Below, one piece after another: positions 1 to 6,677 of a stretch of 9,331 nt of DNA (its first letter is position 1; the number at the start of each line of letters is the position of its first letter). The position numbers were made by a program, and so were the translations under genes. The DNA is from Eubacteriales Family XIII. Incertae Sedis bacterium (lineage in GTDB: Bacteria > Bacillota > Clostridia > Peptostreptococcales > Anaerovoracaceae). Below the pieces are notes generated by a model. The model saw only the letters and a program-made list of their open reading frames with translations, searched no databases and was not told the origin of the DNA. The stretch lies in NCBI GenBank assembly GCA_031289235.1, contig JAITPU010000072.1, positions 1 through 9,331 on the forward strand, given 5' to 3'.

Positions 1-182
1 CCGGGGCGTTCGGCCTTTCCGGCTGGCGTGTGAACAGCGTGGATGCGCTGGAGGACGCGATAAAAACGGCGCTCAGATCCGGACGCGGCGCGGTCATCGC
101 CTGCGATGTGCACATAGACGAGAACGTATGGCCGATAGTGCCGCCGGGAGACGCGATTAACAACCAGCTGACGGAAGAATGA
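1..182 (+). CDS. ilvB: Acetolactate synthase large subunit, C-terminal end (partial)
   Basis: This is the 3' end of a gene that begins before the window; the frame is set by codons starting at base 3 and the stop is TGA at 180-182. The 59 visible residues end with DENVWPIVPPGDAINNQL, which matches the characteristic C-terminus of thiamine-diphosphate-dependent acetolactate synthase large subunits (typically xDENVLPMVPPG followed by a short tail). The preceding segment (GWRVNSVDALEDAIKTAL, then a GAVIACDV strand) matches the end of the C-terminal ThDP-binding domain, where the chain reads 'alpha helix, then xALIDVxID'. The enzyme condenses two pyruvates, or pyruvate and 2-oxobutyrate, in branched-chain amino acid synthesis. 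The catalytic regions lie outside the window. It is probably the upstream member of the operon, because the next gene's ribosome binding site overlaps its stop codon. The main alternative is another member of the same ThDP-enzyme family, but the VPPG tail favours ALS. Confidence 0.85.
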   Translation, partial: GAFGLSGWRVNSVDALEDAIKTALRSGRGAVIACDVHIDENVWPIVPPGDAINNQLTEE

Positions 183-192
183 GGGAAGAAAA

Positions 193-807
193 ATGGAAAA
201 TATTGTTAAAATTACCATACAAAACCTTGAGTGCAACGGGTTTGCCGTCAGATATTTTGAAACGGCGAACGAGGCGGCGGCGGCGATCCTCGGCGAAGTG
301 AAGCCCGGAGAAACGGCCGGATTCGGCGGTTCGATGACTCTTGAGAACATGAGGATCCGGGAGAGCTTAGAGTCGCGCGGCATAGTTACGTTTTATCACG
401 GTACAGCGAAATCTCCCGCGGAAAGAGCTTCCATACTGGAAAATGAAGCCAGAACCGACGTGTATTTCGCCAGTTCAAACGCTGTAACGTCGGACGGAAG
501 ATTGGTGAACGTGGACGGTTCGGGCAACAGGATATCGTCGATGGCGTTCGGCCATAAAAGGGTTTATATCGTCGCCGGGACGAACAAGATCGTCAAAAAT
601 TACGAGGAAGCCATCGTGCGCATTAAGAATGTCGCCAGCCCGCTCAACACCAAACGGCTGAGCAAAAACACGCCGTGCGCGAAAACGGGAAAGTGTGAAA
701 ACTGCGATTCCCCTGAGAGGATTTGCAATGTAACGCTTGTACACGACCGTCCGCCTTACGGCTTCGTCACGTCCGTATTTCTCGTCGGCGAAAGCCTTGG
801 ATATTGA
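193..807 (+). CDS. LUD-domain protein (LutC/YkgG-like, DUF162) with Cys-rich C-terminus
   Basis: The 204-residue protein is a single-domain member of the LUD family (lactate utilisation, PF02589). Visible family hallmarks are GFGGSMTL at about residues 43-50, TSDGRLVNVDGSGNRISSM at about 99-117, and GTNKIV at 129-134, which together resemble the nucleotide- or substrate-binding NagB/RpiA-like fold. The C-terminal part carries four cysteines (162, 168, 171, 178) in PCAKTGKCENCDSPERIC, a conserved arrangement in the short LUD proteins of anaerobes. It could bind a metal or an iron-sulfur cluster. In aerobes LutC works with LutA and LutB in L-lactate oxidation, but no lutA or lutB neighbour is present here, so that role should not be assumed. 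The start is ATG 193, preceded by GAGGGA at 181-186, which overlaps the ilvB stop. The gene is cytosolic, with no signal peptide, and the gap to the next gene is 10 bases. The precise function is unknown. Confidence 0.85.
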   Translation: MENIVKITIQNLECNGFAVRYFETANEAAAAILGEVKPGETAGFGGSMTLENMRIRESLESRGIVTFYHGTAKSPAERASILENEARTDVYFASSNAVTSDGRLVNVDGSGNRISSMAFGHKRVYIVAGTNKIVKNYEEAIVRIKNVASPLNTKRLSKNTPCAKTGKCENCDSPERICNVTLVHDRPPYGFVTSVFLVGESLGY

Positions 808-817
808 AAGGAACGCA

Positions 818-1606
818 GTGGAACGCAAAACAGACAAAAAAATAGCGGTTCTCATAGACGCTGATAACGTGTCAAACAAGTACATAAGCCATATTCTGGA
901 CGAGGTTTCAAATCACGGAACTCCGACCTATAAGCGGATCTACGGGGATTGGACGTCCCCGCGCATGGCTTCCTGGAAGGATATGCTGCTCAAGCACTCG
1001 GTGACGCCGATCCAGCAGTACAGTTATACAATAGGCAAAAACGCCACCGACTCGGCCCTGATCATCGACGCTATGGATATCCTGTATTCCGAAAGCGTCG
1101 ACGGTTTCTGCATTGTTTCCAGCGACAGCGATTTTACGCGTCTGGCCTCGCGCTTTCGCGAGGCCGGTATGCTCGTCATAGGCATGGGGGAGAAAAAGAC
1201 CCCGTCGGCGTTCATATCCGCCTGCGAAAAATTTAAATACTTGGAAGTTTTAGCGGGAAATCCTGTATCGGCGGAGACTGCGGAAGATAAAGAGGAGCGC
1301 GAGACAAGGGAAAAAACCGGAACGGTTTCCACGAATTCCTCGAAAAAATTTGCGCAGCACGGAAGGGAGCGCGAAAAGCTCGTCCGCACCATACGCACTA
1401 TAGTAACGGAGATTTCCGACGAGGACGGCTGGGCTTTTCTCGGAGAGCTTGGAAGTGTTCTAAGCCGCAGGTTGCCGGATTTTGACACTCGGAATTACGG
1501 CGCCATGAAGCTCACGCCGCTCATAGAGAGCCTGCACCGTTTTGAGATCGAGTCGCGTAAAACCACCAACCCGTATATTACTCATAAATATATCCGCAAC
1601 AAATAG
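818..1606 (+). CDS. NYN-domain predicted ribonuclease with C-terminal OST-HTH/LOTUS domain
   Basis: The 262-residue protein has two domains. Residues about 8-145 form a NYN (PIN-like, LabA/DUF88) nuclease domain. The acidic positions expected for metal binding are present: IDADN (D14, D16), GDW (D44), ATDSALIIDAMD (D78, D84, D87) and SSDSDF (D103, D105), followed by the GMGEKKTPSAF segment. A charged linker at about 150-182 leads to residues about 183-262, which match an OST-HTH/LOTUS RNA-binding fold (REKLVRTI, WAFLGELGSVL, YGAMKLTPLIESL, FEIES). Bacterial NYN-LOTUS proteins are predicted to cut or process RNA; this is known for the family architecture and not shown here. The start chosen is GTG 818, preceded by AAAGGA at 807-812. 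The frame is open back to an ATG at 737, but that would overlap the LUD gene by 71 bases and lacks family sequence before IAVLID. The protein is probably cytosolic. Its place in an operon with cell-envelope genes has no obvious explanation. Confidence 0.88.
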   Translation: MERKTDKKIAVLIDADNVSNKYISHILDEVSNHGTPTYKRIYGDWTSPRMASWKDMLLKHSVTPIQQYSYTIGKNATDSALIIDAMDILYSESVDGFCIVSSDSDFTRLASRFREAGMLVIGMGEKKTPSAFISACEKFKYLEVLAGNPVSAETAEDKEERETREKTGTVSTNSSKKFAQHGREREKLVRTIRTIVTEISDEDGWAFLGELGSVLSRRLPDFDTRNYGAMKLTPLIESLHRFEIESRKTTNPYITHKYIRNK

Positions 1607-1615
1607 GTGCGAGCG

Positions 1616-2683
1616 TTGAAGTTCAGTCAACAAAATCTGCGGGATATGAAAAATGCGGCGCGTTGCGCCGCGGAAAAACATCCCGCGGCTGTTTTAACGG
1701 CGGCGGCGGCGCTGAAACTGCTGTGGTTTTATAGTTTCGCCGGCGTGCGGTACAATTTCGTTTTCGTATGGCTGCTCACATGTTTTTTCGTGTGGCTGCT
1801 CTTTTCGTCTTTTCGGAACAAGTGGATTTCCGCTTCCGTTTATTTCGCGTTTTCCGTTCTTATGTTCGCCGACCTCACTTACAGCAGTTTCTTCAACAAA
1901 TATCTTTCACTGAATATGATTGGCGCCGCCGGAGTTTTGGGCGAGATCAAAGCCAGCATATTGACTGTGCTGCGACCGGAATTTTTCCTGACGCTGGCAG
2001 ATGCGGCGCTGATTTTCGCTCTGCTTGCGGCGGGCGTGTTTTCGCGCAGGCGCGATACCGGAGTTTTGAAAACAGCGGCGGCTGAAGCAGCGCTTGCGCC
2101 GGCAGCGGGCGAAGACGTGCGACAAGAAGATGTCAAAGTGTTCGAATCGGAGAGTTCCGCTGATGACGCGCCGTTCAAGACGGATGAAAGCGCGCAAGAG
2201 AGTAACAGCGTGTCCGAAGTTCAGCCGGCGACGCCGGAAGCAGTTGAGAGAGTTGATGAGGGAGTTAGAGAGGGGATTGACGCGTCCGAAGTCCCTCCGG
2301 AACCGGAAACCGCGCCTGTAATGGAACCGGCGCCGGTTGAGAGTGATCTGTTTGAGAATCTTTTTGAAGATTATGTTCCTTTGAGTATCTCGGATATCTC
2401 CGCGGAGGCTGAAGGAGCGGAAATTTTGGAATATGGCGCCGGAATCATCGGCAGGCAGGAAAAAAATTTTCAGCGGCGGCGCAAACTGCGGGCGAAGAGA
2501 TTGAAATTCCTCATAAGCGTGTTGATATTGATAGCGATACTTTTACTTATATGGAAAAATCCTTTTCATTTCACTGTTTTTACGTCTATGTCCGATTCGG
2601 TAACGTATGCCTGCCGTATTGACGAAAGGCCGGATAAAAGCGGTATGACGCGCGAGATTTACGAAACGAGGACGGGCGCTTGA
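1616..2683 (+). CDS. LtaS-like membrane-domain protein with acidic linker (no catalytic domain)
   Basis: A 355-residue membrane protein if read from TTG 1616, which is preceded by AGGTG at 1605-1609 with a 6-base spacer. GTG 1607, directly after the previous stop, is an alternative start that adds three residues. Four hydrophobic segments lie at about residues 24-43, 46-64, 72-89 and 123-143. The stretch DLTYSSFFNKYLSL, a short GEIKASILTVLRPEFFL loop and the following helix match the membrane domain of LtaS-type lipoteichoic-acid synthases. Instead of leading to the sulfatase domain, the chain has an acidic, Pro/Glu-rich linker (about 147-280), a basic cluster (RRRKLRAKRLK) and a fifth hydrophobic segment (about 297-313), ending in about 42 polar residues. 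Positive-inside reasoning puts the linker in the cytoplasm and the C-terminus outside. The stop overlaps the next gene by TTGA, and that gene encodes the matching catalytic part. It probably acts as a partner or scaffold for that enzyme; this is inference. It could also be an independent membrane protein. Confidence 0.72.
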   Translation: MKFSQQNLRDMKNAARCAAEKHPAAVLTAAAALKLLWFYSFAGVRYNFVFVWLLTCFFVWLLFSSFRNKWISASVYFAFSVLMFADLTYSSFFNKYLSLNMIGAAGVLGEIKASILTVLRPEFFLTLADAALIFALLAAGVFSRRRDTGVLKTAAAEAALAPAAGEDVRQEDVKVFESESSADDAPFKTDESAQESNSVSEVQPATPEAVERVDEGVREGIDASEVPPEPETAPVMEPAPVESDLFENLFEDYVPLSISDISAEAEGAEILEYGAGIIGRQEKNFQRRRKLRAKRLKFLISVLILIAILLLIWKNPFHFTVFTSMSDSVTYACRIDERPDKSGMTREIYETRTGA

Positions 2684-4770
2684 AGGGAAAATTGCCGGCG
2701 GAAGCGAAAAACTGGATAAAAGCGAGTCTCACGCTGGCACTGACGGCGTTTCTCGCGCTAAATCCGCTGAACCTCGCCTTCGTCGCGTCGCTGAATACAC
2801 AGGAATGGCTGCTTTTTCACGTCCGGGACGTTGTGGAGTTTGCTTTCTCGGAGGAAAGCGCCCTTGACGAGGATGACTATTATCTGGCCACGGGAAACTA
2901 TGAAAATCAGGAGAAAAACGAGTATTTCGGCGCGGCAAAGGGGAAAAATCTCATAATCGTGCAGCTTGAGTCCTTTCAGAACATGGTGGTGGGGGCCGAA
3001 TACAACGGTCAGGAGATAACGCCGCGCATGAACGAGTGGATGAAAGAAAACGGCAGCCTTTATTTTAAAAATTTTTTCCAGCAAATCGGCAACGGCAATA
3101 CCTCCGACGCTGAGTTCGCCGTGAACAATTCCATAATCGGAGCGCTGGAAAGCTTCACATACCGCGTTTACGAGAATAATTTTTTTCGCGGGCTTCCGTG
3201 GATACTGAAAGACGAGGGATATCAAACCGCTGTTCTGCACGGCTTCGACAAGAAGTTCTGGAACAGGAAAAACGCGTATCCCGGGCAGGGAATTGATACC
3301 TTTATCAGCGACGATGTGCTGGTCAGCGATGAAATCGAGGGAATCGGGGGCGGGGACATTTCCGGCATCAGCGACAGGGCGTTTTATGAGCAAAGCGCGG
3401 AGATTTTGAAAGAAATGCAGCAGGACAGTCTTTTTTACAGTATGTTGATCTCCCTTTCCAGCCATCACCCGTTCAAGTTGCCGGAGGAGCTGCAAGCTTT
3501 GAAAATTCAGCCTGAAGACGAAGGCAGCACGTTCGGGAACTACATAAATTCCACGCATTACGCCGACGAATGTCTGGGTGTTTTCTTTGATATGCTTAAA
3601 GAAAACGGCCTTTACGAGCAATCGCTGATAGTGGTCTACGGAGATCATTTCGGTCTGGTAAGGTCCGACGAACGGACGACGAAATGGCTGGGGCGGCCCT
3701 ATGATTACGATGTTATGATGAACATCCCGCTGTTAATCCATATACCGGGATATGAGGCGGCCGGGGCGGCCTTCGACATCGCCGGGGGGCAGACAGACCT
3801 GCTGCCGACCGTCGCGTGGCTTTTAGGGATTGAAAAGCTGGACACTATGTATTTCGGACAGAATCTGCTAACGGCGAAAGAGGGCTTCGTCGCCGAAAAA
3901 ACTCATTTGCTGAAAGGTTCGTTCATCAAGGACGACGTCGTGTTCGAAATGTCGCGGGACGGTATATTCGGAAACAGCCGCGCATGGAGCAGGGAAACGG
4001 GAGAGCCTGTCAGCATCAATGGGATGGAAGAGGACTCCAGGCGGGCGGTATCAATAATCGAGATGGGGGATTTCTATCTGGAGGAGGATGTGCTGCGAAA
4101 AGTTTACGTGGAAGGGAAGGGTCTCAGGCAGATACTCATGGAGATGCGCGGAGAGCATCGTATGCCGGAGCGGATGCAGCGCGTGACTCTGCTGAGCGGC
4201 GGGCGGGCGCCTGTTAATGATTCTGCGGCGGTCTCGGGAAAAAACAGCGGCGCGTACGAAATGCCCATATCGCAGTTTGCGAAATGGATGAGGGAGAATC
4301 CGCGGGAAACCGTGCTGGTGGACGGAGAAGGGCTTTACGAAATATTAAACGAATTTGACGTTGGATGGTCAGGAAAGGTGCGGCGCAAGGGCATCGCGTA
4401 TGAAGTGAAGAAAAAGGTCGCGGCGCGCTACGCGGACATGCAGGAGCGCATGATCCCGCTTGTGAGAGACCTGTCGGACTGGACTAAAATAGAGTCTCTC
4501 GGTTATGACGATATGTTATTTTTGGTGGATGAGGAAGCTTATACGAGTGATCAGATCGAGACTTTTGTCGAAGATAACCGGATCTCCGGCGTGGTATTGA
4601 AAAACGAGGAAATATCACGGGAATTAAAAGATTTTCTCAGCAAAAACAGCTATGTCTACGCATTTGATCCGGGCAGGCTGACATGGCGCTTTTCGCTGAA
4701 AGCCGAGGGGATGGACGGCGTCGTATTGCAGGCCGGGGGAACCAGCTTGAGTTTCCCATGGTATAATTGA
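2680..4770 (+). CDS. LtaS-type phosphoglycerol transferase (sulfatase fold) with GDPD-like C-terminal extension
   Basis: A 696-residue protein. Residues about 12-37 form one signal-anchor helix, followed by LNTQEWLLFHVRDVVEFAF, which corresponds to the linker after the last membrane helix of LtaS. Residues about 80-475 form the extracytoplasmic sulfatase-fold domain. By alignment to LtaS motifs the catalytic residues are E97 (QLESFQN), the nucleophile T141 (GNTSDAEF), H262 (SSHHPF) and D322-H323 (YGDHFG); HGFDKKFWNR (187-196) is also conserved. LtaS enzymes move glycerol phosphate from phosphatidylglycerol onto a growing polymer; the donor and acceptor here are unknown. Length exceeds classical LtaS (about 650) although four membrane helices are missing, because residues about 476-696 are an extra region resembling a GDPD C-terminal half. 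The start is TTG 2680, with GAGG at 2668-2671 and a 4-base overlap with the upstream gene; TTG 2692 is possible. It is likely translationally coupled on both sides. OpgB/MdoB-like glucan phosphoglycerol transferase is the main alternative. Confidence 0.85.
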   Translation: MKGKLPAEAKNWIKASLTLALTAFLALNPLNLAFVASLNTQEWLLFHVRDVVEFAFSEESALDEDDYYLATGNYENQEKNEYFGAAKGKNLIIVQLESFQNMVVGAEYNGQEITPRMNEWMKENGSLYFKNFFQQIGNGNTSDAEFAVNNSIIGALESFTYRVYENNFFRGLPWILKDEGYQTAVLHGFDKKFWNRKNAYPGQGIDTFISDDVLVSDEIEGIGGGDISGISDRAFYEQSAEILKEMQQDSLFYSMLISLSSHHPFKLPEELQALKIQPEDEGSTFGNYINSTHYADECLGVFFDMLKENGLYEQSLIVVYGDHFGLVRSDERTTKWLGRPYDYDVMMNIPLLIHIPGYEAAGAAFDIAGGQTDLLPTVAWLLGIEKLDTMYFGQNLLTAKEGFVAEKTHLLKGSFIKDDVVFEMSRDGIFGNSRAWSRETGEPVSINGMEEDSRRAVSIIEMGDFYLEEDVLRKVYVEGKGLRQILMEMRGEHRMPERMQRVTLLSGGRAPVNDSAAVSGKNSGAYEMPISQFAKWMRENPRETVLVDGEGLYEILNEFDVGWSGKVRRKGIAYEVKKKVAARYADMQERMIPLVRDLSDWTKIESLGYDDMLFLVDEEAYTSDQIETFVEDNRISGVVLKNEEISRELKDFLSKNSYVYAFDPGRLTWRFSLKAEGMDGVVLQAGGTSLSFPWYN

Positions 4771-5462
4771 TGAGCATTTACGCGATCGGCGACCTGCATT
4801 TGTCATTTTCCGCCGATAAGCCCATGGATGTCTTCGGGGAAGAGTGGGCCGGTCATACCGCGCGCCTTTCTGAAAACTGGCGCGGGACAGTAAAGGAAGA
4901 AGACACGGTGATCATAGCCGGCGATATCTCGTGGGCGCTGAAATATCAGGACGCGGAGGCGGATCTGCGCTGGATCGCGGCGCTCCCGGGCGACAAGGCG
5001 CTCATCAGGGGAAATCACGACCTTTGGTGGCCGTCGATAAGCCGTCTCAGCGCTTTTGATCCGCGCATGCACTTCATCCAGAACAATTTTTTTGAGTCGG
5101 AAGGCGTCGCCATATGCGGCGGCAGGGGATGGATCTTGCCCGGGGGCGACGATTTTACCGCTCATGACGAAAAGATCTACCTGCGTGAAATTCAGCGGCT
5201 GAGACTTTCGCTGGAGGCCGCGGAAAAGGCGGGATTTCGGGAGAAGCTCGTTGCGCTGCACTTCCCTCCGTCGAATGAACGGGGGCAGCCGACAGGCTTC
5301 ACCGGACTCATGGAGGAGTTCGGCGTGCGGACGGTGGTCTACGGACACTTGCACGGGAAAGATGTTTTCGGGAAAGGAATCCGCGGAAACGTCCGCGGAA
5401 CGGAGTATTCTCTGGTATCGCTGGATTATCTGAGCTGTATGCCGAAAAAAATAGTAAAATAG
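4770..5462 (+). CDS. Calcineurin-like metallophosphoesterase
   Basis: The 230-residue protein carries the full set of calcineurin-like phosphoesterase motifs: GDLH (D8, H10), GDISW (G51-D52), GNHDLWW (N82, H83, D84), LHFPP (H164) and GHLHG (H193, H195). These residues hold a two-metal centre that hydrolyses phosphomonoesters or diesters. The sequence, with DKPMDVFG near the N-terminus and the NHDLWW motif, looks like a compact single-domain family common in anaerobic Firmicutes and related bacteria whose substrate is not known. The start is ATG 4770, sharing one base with the preceding TGA; a TTG one codon earlier is in frame but less likely. No clear Shine-Dalgarno motif lies upstream, which fits translation coupled to the transferase gene. 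No signal peptide is visible, so it is cytosolic while its neighbour's catalytic domain is outside the membrane. It may act on a nucleotide or glycerophosphate product, but that is guesswork. It is the last gene of the plus-strand cluster. Confidence 0.87.
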   Translation: MSIYAIGDLHLSFSADKPMDVFGEEWAGHTARLSENWRGTVKEEDTVIIAGDISWALKYQDAEADLRWIAALPGDKALIRGNHDLWWPSISRLSAFDPRMHFIQNNFFESEGVAICGGRGWILPGGDDFTAHDEKIYLREIQRLRLSLEAAEKAGFREKLVALHFPPSNERGQPTGFTGLMEEFGVRTVVYGHLHGKDVFGKGIRGNVRGTEYSLVSLDYLSCMPKKIVK

Positions 5463-5515
5463 TAATTATTGCCTTAAAAACTAAAATGTGGTAAATCGCG
5501 GCTGTCTTTTCCCCG

Positions 5516-6625
5516 TTATTTCAGATTTTCCGGGTTCAGGCCTTCCAGTTCTGGGAGGATGAACAGGCCGTCTTTGCGGATCAGCACACCGTCAAACCAG
5601 AGTTCGCCGCCGCCGTAATCCGCCCGCTGGATCAGAACCAGATCCCAATGGACAGCCGATTTATTGCCGTTGAACGCGTCTTCGTAGGCCGCGCCCGGCG
5701 TGAGGTGGATGCTGCCCGCGATCTTCTCGTCGAAAAGGGTGTCCTTCATGGGACGCAGTATGTAGGGATTCACGCCGATGGCGAATTCGCCGAAATAACG
5801 GGCGTTTTCGTCGGTATCCAGCAGTTTGTTTACGCGCTCGTCGTCATTGGCGGAAGCCTTTACGATTTTCCCGTCCCGAACCTCGAACACGATGTTTTCA
5901 AATGTAAAGCCGCGCTCCTCGGAAGGCGTGCTGTAAGCTATAACGCCGTTTACCGACTCTCTCACAGGCGCCGTGTACACTTCGCCGTCAGGGATGTTGC
6001 GCTCGCCGGAGCATTTGACGGCGCCGACGCCTTTAACGGAAAAGCTGATATCTGTTCCCGGTCCGGTGACGCGCACCTTGTCCGTGCGGTTCAAGAGCCT
6101 GACAAGCGGTTCCATAGCTTCGGACATCTTGCTGTAATCCAGCGTACAGACGTCGAAATAAAAATCTTCAAAGCTTTCCAGGCTGCTGTTCGCGAGCTGG
6201 GCCATCGAGTTGCCGGGATAGCGCAGAATCACCCATTTAGTGTGGTTGACGCGGTAATCCTGCACGGGCCGCAGGATCTTCGCGTGCATGTTCAGTTTTT
6301 CCGGCGGAACATCGGAAAGTTCGGCCGAGTTGAGTCCGCCGCGCACGGCGATAAACGCGTCCATGCCCTTCATCTGGGCAAGTTGATATTCTTTCGTGAA
6401 TTCGAGCTGCTCTTCCGCGCAGCCCAACAGGATCTCACGGCTTACGGCCGAATCCATGATCTCCGCGTAAGGATAAGCGCCCGCGCGGTAAATTTCTTTG
6501 ATGATTTGTCTGATCAGAGGTTTCGCGGACTCCCCTTCGTAAGAAACCAGAACGCGCTCGCCTTTACGCGCGTTTATGGAGTAATCCACCAGGATATTCG
6601 CCAGCTTTTTGATTCTTTCATCCAT
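5516..6625 (-). CDS. Aminopeptidase, M29 family (thermophilic-type metallopeptidase)
   Basis: The 369-residue protein is a close match in length and layout to M29 aminopeptidases (AmpS, AmpT, PepS), which remove N-terminal amino acids from peptides with a two-metal centre. The N-terminal half (LANILVDYSINARKGERVLV, then a substrate-access domain) is typical. Likely metal ligands and catalytic residues in the C-terminal half are E215 (PDGEVYTAP), E280 (YFGEFAIGVN), H307 (GSIHLTPG), and H326 and D328 (SAVHWDLV), assigned by matching family motifs. The start chosen is ATG at 6625, with AAAGG upstream on the minus strand. The frame is open to a GTG at 6643 that would add six residues, but that start has no better ribosome binding site. 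The protein is cytosolic, with no signal peptide. It converges on the metallophosphoesterase, with only 53 bases between the two stops and no evident strong hairpin terminator there. Confidence 0.9.
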   Translation of the reverse strand: MDERIKKLANILVDYSINARKGERVLVSYEGESAKPLIRQIIKEIYRAGAYPYAEIMDSAVSREILLGCAEEQLEFTKEYQLAQMKGMDAFIAVRGGLNSAELSDVPPEKLNMHAKILRPVQDYRVNHTKWVILRYPGNSMAQLANSSLESFEDFYFDVCTLDYSKMSEAMEPLVRLLNRTDKVRVTGPGTDISFSVKGVGAVKCSGERNIPDGEVYTAPVRESVNGVIAYSTPSEERGFTFENIVFEVRDGKIVKASANDDERVNKLLDTDENARYFGEFAIGVNPYILRPMKDTLFDEKIAGSIHLTPGAAYEDAFNGNKSAVHWDLVLIQRADYGGGELWFDGVLIRKDGLFILPELEGLNPENLK

Positions 6626-6649
6626 ATTTTGTATACCTTTCACTCTTTA

Positions 6650-6677
6650 CTTATAATATTGCTTTCTTTTTTGTTAC
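6650..6677 (-). promoter_or_regulatory. Candidate sigma70-type promoter for the M29 aminopeptidase
   Basis: On the minus strand TATAAG (6655-6650) lies 16 bases downstream of GTAACA (6677-6672), a five-of-six and a four-of-six match to the consensus boxes. Transcription would begin roughly 18 bases before the ATG at 6625. The -35 box sits right where recognisable transposase sequence ends, so part of this promoter may come from the insertion-element junction. This is a by-eye match in AT-rich DNA and could be chance. Confidence 0.25.

Noticed and set aside
737..817. ATG at 737 as the start of the NYN-LOTUS gene
   Set aside because: It would overlap the LUD gene by 71 bases. The added residues are not NYN-like, and GTG 818 has a good ribosome binding site just after the LUD stop.
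2680..2683. Programmed frameshift fusing the LtaS-like membrane protein to the transferase
   Set aside because: There is no slippery heptamer at the overlap. A fusion would give an even number of membrane helices and place the catalytic domain in the cytoplasm, so coupled but separate translation fits better.
5463..5515. Possible bidirectional terminator between the convergent phosphoesterase and aminopeptidase genes
   Set aside because: No inverted repeat of useful length followed by a T-run could be found on either strand.
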